A stretch of 40,358 nt of DNA from Acidobacteriota bacterium (GTDB taxonomy: Bacteria > Acidobacteriota > Terriglobia > Terriglobales > SCQP01), in assembly GCA_027315185.1 (NCBI GenBank), contig DAHUYO010000026.1:1-40358 (forward strand), in the 5' to 3' direction. The position numbers and the translations under genes were made by a program. The notes beneath the pieces are model-generated. The model was not told the DNA's origin, did no database searches, and was given only the letters and a program-made list of their open reading frames with translations. Positions 19,157-30,659 of this stretch are shown in pieces. Within the stretch, counting starts at the first letter, position 1; each line of letters opens with the position of its first letter.

Positions 19157-20764
19157 GCGCCAAGGCCGGTTTCCGGCTGCGCGGCCGAAACCCGGACATC
19201 CTGACCTGCATCGCGAACCTGTCGAACGACGAGGTCTTCACCCCGCCTGATTTCGCGAACCGCATGCTGGACACGCTGGCTGAGGGATGGGCGGCCGGCA
19301 ACGGCGGCGCCAACATTTGGGCCGACGCGACGGTGAAGTTCCTTGACCCGTGCACGAAGTCGGGCGTGTTCCTGCGAGAGATCACCCGGCGCCTTACCGC
19401 GGGTCTGGCCGGGGCCATCCCGAACCTCCAGGAGCGGGTTGATCACGTTCTGACCAAGCAGGTGTTCGGCATCGGCATCACGGAGCTCACCAGCCTCCTG
19501 GCGCGCCGCAGCGTCTACTGCTCGAAGCACGCCAGCGGCCCGCACTCGATCGCCAAAGGCTTCGCCAGCGACGCCGGCAACATCTGGTTCCGACGCGTAA
19601 ACCACAAATGGGAGGCGGGCGGGTGCACGTATTGCGGCGCGAGCCGGGCGGCGCTGGACCGCGGCGGGGACCGCGAAACCCACGCTTACGCTTTCATCCA
19701 CACCGGCGACGTCAAGGCTCGGATTGCCGAGCTGTTCGGAGGCGACATGCAATTCGACGTGATCATCGGTAACCCGCCGTACCAGCTGCGGGATGACGGA
19801 TTTGGAACGAGCGCGGCGCCGATCTACCAGTTGTTCGTGCAGCAAGCGAAAGCGCTGGTGCCACGGTACCTATCGATGGTCATCCCCGCCCGCTGGTTCG
19901 CAGGCGGCAAAGGGCTGGACGAGTTCAGGGAATCGATGCTCGCCGACGATCGCTTGCGCTCGCTTGACGATTACCTAAACGCGTCCGACGTCTTCCCAGG
20001 CGTTGGCCTGAAGGGCGGCGTCTGCTACTTTCTTTGGGATCGGGACAACGCGGGCCCCTGCCGGGTCAGCACCTTTTTCAAGGGCGAGCCCCCTTCCACC
20101 GCGAATCGCCAGCTTCTCGAAAAAGGCGTCGACGTGTTCATCCGGTTCAAGGAGGGCCTGTCGATCCTCAGGAAGGTCGTTGCAGTCGAGAGTGGCCAGG
20201 CAGAATCCCTCTCCTTGCCCCAGGGCAAGCGGTTCGACCGCTTGGTCAGTTCCAGGAAGCCGTTCGGACTGGGGACAACGTTCCAGGGCAGGGCTGCCAA
20301 GGCCCCTGGCGACATCTTGGTTTACCGGAACGGTGGTACGGGCTACGTCCCTAGGAAGTCGATCCGGACCGGCACCCAGCTAATTGGAAAGTGGAAGATC
20401 TACACGGGCCGGGCGGCCCCGGGGACCGGCAATAGGGATACGTACCCCCATAGGATCATCGGTACGCCGTTCGTCGGTGGGCCGGGGACTATTTCCTCAG
20501 AGACCTACCTCTGCATTGGTCCGTTCGAGTCGCGCGGCAAGGCGGAGAGCTGCCTTTCCTACCTGTCCTGCCGGCTGACACGCTTTCTGATTCTTCTACA
20601 CAAGCCTTCCCAGGACACGACGCGAAAGGTCTACTCTTTCGTACCAACGCAGGAGTGGGCAGGGCGGTGGAGAGATGAGGATCTTTACCTGAAATACTCC
20701 CTGTCTGCTGGCGAAATCGCTTTCATCGAGAAGGTTGTCCGCCCGATGGGCCTCGGCGCAAGCG

Positions 20765-20772
<8 letters not shown>
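19153..20772 (+). CDS. Eco57I-like DNA methyltransferase/specificity subunit with NPPY motif
   Basis: The 539-residue protein opens with a region parallel to its neighbour (NDEVFTPPDFANRMLDTL). Its motif I is altered: FLDPCTKSGVFL has Thr-Lys where a Gly-rich loop is expected. It carries the catalytic motif IV NPPYQ inside FDVIIGNPPYQLRDDG, as used by N6-adenine methyltransferases. A CxxC pair (GCTYCG) followed by histidines near THAYAFIH may bind zinc. The C-terminal 250 residues lack known motifs and are the likely target-recognition region. The GTG start at 19153 has GGAGG five bases upstream. The stop overlaps the helicase gene by eight bases. With the preceding subunit it may form one methylating unit. 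Confidence 0.82.
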
Positions 20773-23302
<2,530 letters not shown>

Positions 23303-23765
23303 CGGGGCCGGCCTTCCGCGCGGCGCACGCGCTGCCGAACCCCCATTCGCCGCGCCCGCCCCCGCACGCCCGACGTCCCCCCCAAACCAGAACCTAGCAG
23401 CCCCAGTTTTCCCGCTTCATTTCCGCCTGTCGCCGCTCTCGGCAAACGACCTGTCTGCCGAGCCCCCGGCAAGATGAGGCACCGCGGAGCGCCCGCGGAA
23501 TCGCCGCCGGCCCGCGCCCACCGCTGCTCCCGTGCCTTCCGCCGGCCTCGGCTCACGCCCTCTTCTCCCGTCCCGCGTCGCCGTCCCACGCACCCGCCGC
23601 CCCGCGGGTCCGGCAATCGCGTAGTCCGCAAAAGGTGCGGAACTAATCGGCATTGATTATTGCCCTGGTTGGCGGCGCTGAGGATGATAGCTCCCATTGC
23701 GCCGCGCGGCCTGATGGGCGCCGGCACAACGCGAACGATTCCAGCGAGGGAAAGGAACTACCCGC
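23303..23765. other. Right flank of the restriction island and TonB-receptor leader
   Basis: 463 bases with no supported gene. It includes the right direct repeat (23418-23486) and C-rich tracts like those on the left. A hairpin at 23622-23645 pairs TAGTCCGCA with TGCGGAACTA (one bulged A), loop AAAGG. Just downstream, GGCA and TGCC flank TTGATTAT (about 23650-23665). A purine-rich ribosome site (AAAGGA, about 23751-23756) precedes the receptor ATG. No clear promoter was identified. Confidence 0.45.
23418..23486 (+). repeat. Right imperfect direct repeat flanking the restriction island
   Basis: This is the partner of 18246-18314: 47 of 69 identical bases without gaps. It contains CCGGCAAGATGAGG, a variant of the CCGGCAAAATGGG motif also present at 31282-31311. 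Confidence 0.6.
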
Positions 23766-26700
23766 ATGCAAGGGAAGAAATGGCGCCGCGCGTTCGTGGC
23801 GCTGGGCGTATGGACGGCTTTGGCGCTCTCCGCCGCGGCGCAGGTGCGCACCGGCGCCATCGCCGGGCGGGTACTGGACCCGCAGGGCCGTGCGGTGGCG
23901 CATGCCCGCGTGCTGGCGGTCCGCGTCGGCACCGGCGCCCACCGCGTCGCCTACACCAGCGCCTCGGGCTGGTACGCTCTTCCGCTGCTGCCGGTGGGCA
24001 GATATCGTGTTGATGCGCAGGCGCCAGGCTTTGCCCGCGCGCGGACGCCGGCGGAGCTGGCGCTGAACGTGGCGCAGACGCTTACCGTCAACTTCCATCT
24101 GCACCTGCGCGGCGTGCGGCAGACGGTGACGGTTTCCGCGAACGCGGCGCGGCTGGACCAGGGCAGCTCCAGCCTGGGACAAGTTGTCGGGCAGCGGCAA
24201 ATCGCCACGCTGCCTCTGGATGGCCGCGACTTCACCCAACTGGGCTTGCTCCAGCCCGGCGTCAACCCGATCTCACCGGGCGTCTTGCAGGCCGGCGGCG
24301 GTTTGCGCAACGGCGAACCGTATGAAGTGAACGGCATGCGCCCGGAGTCGAACGACTTTTTGATTGACGGCTTCGAGAACGTCAATGTGGTGGACGGCGG
24401 CCTGTTGCTGCGCCCGCCGCTGGACGCCATCCGGCAGTTCCGCATCCTCACCGGCGGCGGCTCGGCGGCGTTCGGCAACGACATGGGGTCCACCACGGAC
24501 ATCATCACCCGTTCCGGCACCAACCAGTGGCACGGCTCGGTGTACGACTACCTGCGCAACACCTCGCTCGACGCGCGCAACTTTTTCTCGCCCTCCGTGC
24601 AGCCGTACCGGCAGAACCAATTCGGCGGCGCGTTGGGCGGCCCGATCCGGCGCAACCGCACGTTCTTTTATTTCTATTACGAGGGCGTGCGCAACGCCCA
24701 GGGCGAGACCGCCGCCGCCACCGTTCCGACCCAGCTCGAACGCCAGGGCAATTTTTCCCAGTCCGGCCAGCCGCTGATCAATTACGAAACCGGCCAGCCG
24801 GTGCCCAACAACACGCTGACCACCATCAATCCCATCGCCGCCAAGCTGCTGTCCGAGTACCCCATCGCCAACGACGGGCCGGCGTTATTCAACAGCACCC
24901 AGACGCTGACCAATAGCAACGACCAATATGGCCTGCGGTTGGACCAGGACCTCGGCCCCAGCGACCACCTGTTCGCCCGCGCCATGTGGAACGGCGGACA
25001 GGAGGTGGATCCGCTCTCGCCGATCGGCGCCAACGTTCCGGGCTTCCCCGTCGGCCAGAACGACCACGCGCTGGACATCAGCCTGGAGGAGACGCATCTG
25101 TTTTCCCCCAACCTGATCGGCGTGTTTCGCTTGGAATATCTGCGCAACCATTACGTTTTCGCGCAAAGCCTGAATCACACCCTGCCGCAGTCGCTGGGCT
25201 TCCAATACGCGTCCACGCTGGCCGCCGCCGCCGGCCCTCCCTACATCAGCGTCGCGGGCGAGGCGACCATCGGCGACACCATCACCGGCCCCACCAACAC
25301 GGTGCAGAATAGCTGGCGCGAAGGCTACACGCTGAGCTGGGTGGCGGGCGCGCACCAGGCCAGCGCTGGGGTGGATTTCGGCCAGGACGCGGCGAACGGC
25401 TACCTGGCGATCGCCCCGAACGGCTTTTACGTTTTCTCCAATTTTCCCTACAGCATTCCCTTCGCCAATTTCCTCGCCGGCGACCCGGTGGTCTTCATGC
25501 AAGGCGGCGGCGACCTCAGCCGCCAACTGCTGGGCCGCAGCATCCATGCCTACGGGCAGGACAAATGGCAGCTATCGCGGCGGCTGGTGCTCAGCGCCGG
25601 GCTGCGCTATGAACTCGACCTGCCCTACACCGAAGCCCGCAACCGGCAGAACATCTGGGCGCCGGGGCAGCAGTCGGTCATGGTCCCCAACGCGCCCCCG
25701 GGCATTCTCTATCCCGGCGATCCGGGCGTGCCCGCGGGTTTGATCCCCACCGATTTCCATGCCCTGGCGCCGCGCCTGGGGCTGAGCTGGGATCCCACCG
25801 GCCGCGGCCAGTGGCTGGTCAGCGCCGCCTACGGCATCTTTTACGATCCCTACCTCAATGGCGCCGAGGGATTGTTGCAGGACACCGTCGGCGCGCCGCC
25901 GTTCGTCAAGATTCCCCAGGTGCCGCTGCCCAATTTCGCCTCCCCGCTGCCGCCGAACGCCTTCGCTCCCGGCTTCGTCACGCCCATGACCCTGCTGACC
26001 GTGGACCGCAACATGACGCGGCCCTACGCCCAGGAATGGAACCTGCGCGTGCAGCGCAGCCTGGGCCGCGACTGGATGGCGCAGTTGGCCTACGTCGGCA
26101 ATGAAGGCACGCATCTGCCGCGCTTCGTCGAGGGCAATCCGGCGGTATATGTTCCCGGCCAGTCCAGCGAGCAGAACGTCAACCAGCGCCGCCTGCATTC
26201 CGGATGCACGCTGGCGCAGCCGAACAACTGCAACTATGGCTCCTCGGGCTTGATCAGCACCATCGCCAATTCCTCCTATAACGCCTTCGAGGCGGAACTG
26301 GACCGCCATTTTGCCCATGGCCTGCAATTGCAGTTTTCCTATACGTTTTCCAAGGCGCTGGACGACTCCTCGTCGTTCAACCTGGGCGGCTCCGGCAGCG
26401 GCGGCGTGGCGGGGGAAAACGACCTGGCGCAAAACCCCTTCAACCTGGCCGCGGAGTATGGCCGCTCGCTGTTCGATGCGCGCAACCGCTTCGTCATGAA
26501 CTACGTCTGGCGGTTGCCGCGGGCGCCATTCTGGGCGCCGCTGCTGGACGGCTGGACCGCCACGGGCATCGTCACGCTGCAAAGCGGCATGCCCTTCACC
26601 GTTTACGATCCCAACGATGTCTCCCTCACCGGCAGCGCTCCGGAGATCAGCGGCTACTCCGCCAACCGCCCCGACCTGGTCGGCAACCCCAACAACGGGC

Positions 26701-27014
26701 CGCACACCGTCGCCGAGTGGTTCAACGTCAACGCCTTCCAGCGGCTCAATCCGGTGACCCAGGCCGGCCAGTTCGGCAGCGAGGGCCGCAACGTGGTGAC
26801 CGGTCCGGGGCTGGCGGACTGGGATTTCTCCCTGCTGCGAAACATTGCGCTGGCGGAATCGCGCTCGCTGCAATTCCGCGCGGAGGTCTTCAATTTTCTC
26901 AACCACCCCAACTTCGACCTGCCGAACAATATGATCGGCACGCCCAACTTCGGCGCCATCACCGAGGCTCGCAATCCCCGGCTGGTGCAGTTGGCGCTGC
27001 GCTTCCGCTTTTAG
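23766..27014 (+). CDS. TonB-dependent receptor with carboxypeptidase-regulatory-like domain (Oar-like)
   Basis: This is a 1082-residue outer-membrane protein. The signal peptide is MQGKKWRRAFVALGVWTALALSAAAQ. Next comes a CarboxypepD_reg-like domain (GAIAGRVLDPQGRAVAHARV to about residue 115), a plug domain (about 120-240, with LPLDGRDFTQLGLLQPGV), and a long beta-barrel ending in aromatic RFRF, the usual outer-membrane insertion signal. Receptors of this kind are numerous in Acidobacteriota and are thought to take up large substrates or act at the surface; no ligand can be predicted. No TonB box is obvious. Only 20 bases separate it from the permease gene, so co-expression is likely. Confidence 0.9.
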   Translation: MQGKKWRRAFVALGVWTALALSAAAQVRTGAIAGRVLDPQGRAVAHARVLAVRVGTGAHRVAYTSASGWYALPLLPVGRYRVDAQAPGFARARTPAELALNVAQTLTVNFHLHLRGVRQTVTVSANAARLDQGSSSLGQVVGQRQIATLPLDGRDFTQLGLLQPGVNPISPGVLQAGGGLRNGEPYEVNGMRPESNDFLIDGFENVNVVDGGLLLRPPLDAIRQFRILTGGGSAAFGNDMGSTTDIITRSGTNQWHGSVYDYLRNTSLDARNFFSPSVQPYRQNQFGGALGGPIRRNRTFFYFYYEGVRNAQGETAAATVPTQLERQGNFSQSGQPLINYETGQPVPNNTLTTINPIAAKLLSEYPIANDGPALFNSTQTLTNSNDQYGLRLDQDLGPSDHLFARAMWNGGQEVDPLSPIGANVPGFPVGQNDHALDISLEETHLFSPNLIGVFRLEYLRNHYVFAQSLNHTLPQSLGFQYASTLAAAAGPPYISVAGEATIGDTITGPTNTVQNSWREGYTLSWVAGAHQASAGVDFGQDAANGYLAIAPNGFYVFSNFPYSIPFANFLAGDPVVFMQGGGDLSRQLLGRSIHAYGQDKWQLSRRLVLSAGLRYELDLPYTEARNRQNIWAPGQQSVMVPNAPPGILYPGDPGVPAGLIPTDFHALAPRLGLSWDPTGRGQWLVSAAYGIFYDPYLNGAEGLLQDTVGAPPFVKIPQVPLPNFASPLPPNAFAPGFVTPMTLLTVDRNMTRPYAQEWNLRVQRSLGRDWMAQLAYVGNEGTHLPRFVEGNPAVYVPGQSSEQNVNQRRLHSGCTLAQPNNCNYGSSGLISTIANSSYNAFEAELDRHFAHGLQLQFSYTFSKALDDSSSFNLGGSGSGGVAGENDLAQNPFNLAAEYGRSLFDARNRFVMNYVWRLPRAPFWAPLLDGWTATGIVTLQSGMPFTVYDPNDVSLTGSAPEISGYSANRPDLVGNPNNGPHTVAEWFNVNAFQRLNPVTQAGQFGSEGRNVVTGPGLADWDFSLLRNIALAESRSLQFRAEVFNFLNHPNFDLPNNMIGTPNFGAITEARNPRLVQLALRFRF

Positions 27015-27034
27015 CGCCGTGAGCCGCCCGCGCC

Positions 27035-28351
27035 ATGACGCCAGTGAATGATCCCGCTCCCCGGCTGGGCCTGTGGGCCACCACCGCACTGGTGGCGACC
27101 CAGGCGATCGGCGTGGGCATCTTCCTGACGCCGGCCATCATGGCGCGCTCGCTGCGTTCTCCGCTCGCCGTGTTCGCGGTGTGGGCGCTGATGGGCGCGA
27201 TGGCCGGGTCCGGGGGTTGGTGTTTCGGCCGCCTGGCGGCGCGCTATCCCCAATCCGGCGGGGCCTACGTCTACCTGCGCGAAGTCTATGGACCCGTGCC
27301 GGCGTTCCTGTTCGGCTGGATGAGTTTTTGGGTCATGGATGTCGGGGTGATGGCTGCCTTATCGGCGGGCGCGGCCAGCTACATCGCCTTTCTCCATCCG
27401 ATGGGGGGCGCGGCGCAGCGGCTGCTTGCGGCCGCCCTGCCGGCGGCGATCGGCCTGGCGTTTCTGTTGGCGCCCGCGGCGGCGCTGCGCAGCCTGAGCG
27501 CCGCCAACCTGCTGAAGGTGGCGCTGGTCGCCGGTGCGCCGCTGTGGATTCTGCTTTCCGGCCACTGGCGTTGGAGCCGGCTCTGGGTCCCGCCGCGCGC
27601 CGTTCCCTGGACGTACGCCGGCGCCGCCACGGTGGGGGCGTTTTTCGCCATGGCCGGCTGGTGGGAGGCCACCAAGATCGCCGAGCGGGTCCGCGATCCC
27701 GAACGCACGCTGCCGCGGGCCTTGGGCTTGGGCATCACCGCGATCGTGGCCCTGTACCTGTTGCTCACGGCGGGCCTACTGGCGCTGATTCCGCTGCGCC
27801 AACTGGCGACCGGGCCGGCCTTTCTGGCGCAGGTGGGCCTGGTGCTGGCCGGCCCCTGGGGAGCCCGGTTGCTGGCCGGGTTGGTGGTTTTCTGCGTGGC
27901 GGCCGCCCTGGGATCGCTCCTGCTGACCACCCCCGCCGTCTATCAGGCGATGCATCGCGATGGATTGTTCCCCGCGGTGCTGGCGCGGCCGGGCCGCGGC
28001 GGCTGGCCCGCCCGCATCACCGGCGTGCAGTTGCTGATGATCGCGGCGCTCACCCTGACCGGCACGTTTACGGCGATTGCCGCGTATCCGGTCTTTTCGG
28101 CGGTGCTGTTCATCGCCCTGACCGCCGCCGGCGTGCAGTTTCTTCCCGGGCAAACCCGCGGCAGGCGCTGGATCCCGGTGTTGTTTCTGGCGCTTTCGCT
28201 GCTGGTCTTGGCGCCGGTCTTGGCCCATTTCCGCCACGCCCTGGCGGGCCTGGCCATTACATTGCTCGGCTGGCCCGTCTATCGCCTGCGCTCGGGCCGC
28301 TGGCGGGCTGTCGGTGCGCCAGGGCCGCCGGTTGAGCAAGTGGAAGCATGA
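27035..28351 (+). CDS. APC-superfamily amino-acid permease
   Basis: This 438-residue polytopic inner-membrane protein has about twelve hydrophobic segments. The first helix contains TQAIGVGIFLTPAIM, the unwound Gly-rich motif of APC transporters, followed by RYPQSGGAYVYLREVYGP, a conserved family segment. GWWEATKIAERVRDPERTLPRAL matches the region around TM6-TM7. Amino acids or polyamines are the typical substrates; this one is unknown. It follows the TonB receptor by 20 bases. The C-terminus after the last helix is short and basic, then acidic. Confidence 0.88.
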   Translation: MTPVNDPAPRLGLWATTALVATQAIGVGIFLTPAIMARSLRSPLAVFAVWALMGAMAGSGGWCFGRLAARYPQSGGAYVYLREVYGPVPAFLFGWMSFWVMDVGVMAALSAGAASYIAFLHPMGGAAQRLLAAALPAAIGLAFLLAPAAALRSLSAANLLKVALVAGAPLWILLSGHWRWSRLWVPPRAVPWTYAGAATVGAFFAMAGWWEATKIAERVRDPERTLPRALGLGITAIVALYLLLTAGLLALIPLRQLATGPAFLAQVGLVLAGPWGARLLAGLVVFCVAAALGSLLLTTPAVYQAMHRDGLFPAVLARPGRGGWPARITGVQLLMIAALTLTGTFTAIAAYPVFSAVLFIALTAAGVQFLPGQTRGRRWIPVLFLALSLLVLAPVLAHFRHALAGLAITLLGWPVYRLRSGRWRAVGAPGPPVEQVEA

Positions 28352-28388
28352 GCGCGCCGCAGCGTTCGCCGGCCCCGGTCGGGCGCGT

Positions 28389-28428
28389 AAGCGAGACGCC
28401 CCACCGCAGGCGGGCTGGGGCCCGCGCC
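28389..28428 (+). repeat. Second copy of the dispersed GC-rich repeat
   Basis: About 36 of 40 positions match 16521-16560 with a one-base gap. It sits between the permease and the AhpD-like gene. The conserved end is GCTGGGGCCCGCGC. Confidence 0.6.
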
Positions 28429-28458
28429 TCGCAATAGATTTGCCGAAAGGATCCAACC

Positions 28459-29034
28459 ATGGCTTGGGTTCCAACCATTAAACGCAATACCGCCGAAGGC
28501 GCCCTGCTGGCCGCGCTCCAGGCGACGCAGGCCCTCTACCCGCCGGAATACGCCACGCCGGTCACCGGGCTCAGCGAGAGCATCGTCGAATCGCACACGC
28601 TGTTTCCCGAGGTGCTGCGCCACGCCTTTTCGGCCTTCGGCGCCCTGATGTCGCCCGAGCTGCCCCTCAGCCGGCGCGAGCACGAGATGATCGCCACCAT
28701 GGTGTCCGCCACCAACGGTTGCTTCTATTGAGTGGAGTCGCACGCAGAGTTTCTGCGTCGGGTCACGCTCAATGAGGACATGGTGGCGGCGCTGCGCCGC
28801 GATTTCCGCAGCGCGCCGATCACGCAACGGGAAAAAGTGATGGTCGAGTACGTAGTGCAATTGACCAAGGACGCCACGCGGATCACCCCGGAGCACCATT
28901 CTCGGCTGCGCGCCGCTGGATATGACGACCGGGCGCGGCTACAGATCACCTTGATCGCATCCTGGTTCAACTACATCAACTGCGTGGCGGACGCGCTGGG
29001 CGTCGCCCGCGGCACGATGGATGAGGTCAAATAA
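28459..29034 (+). CDS. AhpD-like peroxidase-related selenoprotein (in-frame UGA = Sec91)
   Basis: Read through the TGA at 28729-28731, the 191-residue protein is a complete peroxidase-related AhpD/carboxymuconolactone-decarboxylase-like enzyme. The active-site line reads NGCFY-U-VESHAEF: Cys88, Sec91 and His95 match the family's CxxCxxxH, with Sec replacing the second cysteine. The second half matches the family as well ([16 protein letters not shown]). Both sides stay in one frame. A hairpin of SECIS type follows the TGA (28742-28758). GAAAGGA lies about seven bases before the ATG. AhpD-type proteins use the CxxC pair to reduce peroxides; CxxU would make a more reactive thiol-selenol pair. 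The alternative is a nonsense mutation, which the hairpin and intact downstream half argue against. Confidence 0.85.
28742..28758 (+). promoter_or_regulatory. Candidate bacterial SECIS hairpin for the AhpD-like gene
   Basis: ACGCAGA-GTT-TCTGCGT is a perfect 7-base stem with a three-base loop beginning with G, 17 bases after the UGA. If C28741 is bulged, the stem extends by two or three pairs. Loop distance and leading G fit the bacterial SECIS model recognised by SelB. Confidence 0.75.
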
Positions 29035-29120
29035 TCTCGGGGCGGAGGGCGGCCGGCCGTGGCCGCCGCGCCGCCCCGAATGCGACCGTCTGGGGTTCGT
29101 TCATGCCTAGGGAGGCGCCG

Positions 29121-30587
29121 ATGCGCAGGTTTAGCTTTTGGATATTGGTCGTGGCGGCCGTGGCCGAGGTCCTGATCGCCGGCATTCCGGTTTGGGTCAT
29201 CCGCCCATTCGTCGCCCAGCCGCCCCGCGCCTTGGCCCTGGCCATGGCGCTGCGCGACGCCGGCGGCTGGGCCACGCTGCTGGCCCTGGCGGTCATCGTC
29301 GTCTGCGCCGCGGTGGTGCTTTGGCCGCCGCGGGAGTCGCGGTCGGGCGCCGCGGCGGCTCCGCGCCCCCGCAGCCGGGCGCGGGTCACGGTGGCCGTCG
29401 CCGCCTTAGTGGCCGGCGGCGTGGCCACGGGGATCGCGCACGTGGATTACTTCCAATGGATGTTCCATCCCGACCATGACGTCCACGCCATCCCCATCGC
29501 CCAGGCGCACTGGCCCGCGCGCGCGATGGTGCTGGATGTGCATCTCGGCGGCCAGGCCCGCGCTTATCCCATTCGCGAAATGGGCTATTACCACGTGGTC
29601 AACGACCGCCTCGGAGGGACGCCCATCGCCGCCACCTATTGAACGCTCTGTCACACCGGTCTGGTGTGGAGTCGAAAAGTGGATGGCCGGGTGCTGCATT
29701 TCTATCTCGCCGGCATCAACGATGAAAACTTCCTGATGCGCGACCGCGAAACCGGCAGCTGGTGGCAGCAGGTCTCCGGGCGCGCCATCGCCGGACCGCT
29801 GCGTGGGGCGCGGCTGCTTCTGCTGAGCAGCGAGGAGATCAGCTTCGGTTTGTGGCGGCGGGAGTACCCATGGGGCACCGTGCTGGCGCCGGTGGCCGCC
29901 GACCGCAAGAACTACGTCCGTGCCGGCTGGGTGAAGCGTTATCACAAATACCCGGTGGTCGTGCCCCTGCCGCACGGGCCGCTCAAGGGCCGCACCCTGG
30001 TCGTCGGCGTGACACTGGCCGGCCATAGCGTTGCCTATCCATTGGCTCAGTTGGCGAAACAGGGCGTCATCGAGGACACGTTGGGCGATACGCCGATTTT
30101 GGTCGCCCTAGGCCCCGACCAGCGCACGGTGCGCGTCTTCGCGCGCCGCGCGGCGGGACTGCCCCCCGAGGATTCCTTTTTCAAGGAGGTGGCCGCTCCG
30201 GCCGCGGATGCGGGAACCAAGGGCCGCGCCGCGGGCGAAGCCAAGCGCGTCCGCAAGCCCCTAGCCGCCGTGGCGGCCCGCCCTGCGGTGCGGCCGGCGC
30301 AAACTGCGACCAAGGCCGCTGCGTCTCCGCGTACCGGTGGCAAGGCCGTGTCTACCGCGCCAGGCAAGGGCAGAAAAACCACCAAGCCGCCGAAGCCCTT
30401 CGCTCTGGCGCCGTGGAAGCTGCTGGATGCGGCGACCGGCAGCCAATGGGATTTTCGCGGCTGTGCGATCCAGGGCAAGGAGCAGGGCCGCTGCCTGCCC
30501 GTCCTTTCCAGCCTGACCGAGGATTGGTTCGATTGGCATCACTACCACCCCCAATCTCGGCTATGGTCGGTTGGCCTGCCGCGGTGA
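29121..30587 (+). CDS. Membrane-anchored DUF3179 selenoprotein (in-frame UGA = Sec174)
   Basis: Read through the TGA at 29640-29642, this is a 488-residue protein. Three hydrophobic helices (about 7-28, 49-68, 88-107) anchor it, and the DUF3179 domain follows. DUF3179 proteins have a TYC-x-x-C motif; here it is ATY-U-TLCHTG, giving Sec174-Thr-Leu-Cys177. The frame then continues through family segments to the end motif TEDWFDWHHYHP. A hairpin with loop GGTCT directly follows the TGA. An Ala/Lys/Arg-rich segment (about 364-430) interrupts the C-terminal part. The ATG at 29121 has AGGGAGG five bases upstream. The DUF3179 function is unknown; a UxxC pair suggests a redox role, probably outside the cytoplasmic membrane. 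The AhpD-like selenoprotein gene ends 86 bases upstream. Confidence 0.85.
29652..29668 (+). promoter_or_regulatory. Candidate bacterial SECIS hairpin for the DUF3179 gene, GGUCU loop
   Basis: CACACC-GGTCT-GGTGTG is a perfect 6-base stem, extendable by a U-G pair. The loop starts 15 bases after the UGA. GGUCU is the apical loop of the E. coli fdhF SECIS, where its G and U contact SelB. Confidence 0.82.
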
Positions 30588-30659
30588 CGGCGGCACGTCG
30601 CGCACAGGCGCGGACAACCGCAAGGGTCGCGGCGCCACGCGATTACCTTGTGGCGCAGG

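Noticed and set aside
28459-28731. A separate 90-residue truncated protein, followed by another 100-residue protein (GTG start at 28732)
   Set aside because: Both halves are in one frame, join into one complete AhpD-like protein, and the TGA sits at the redox cysteine with a SECIS-like hairpin. A pseudogene remains the fallback if the genome has no Sec machinery.
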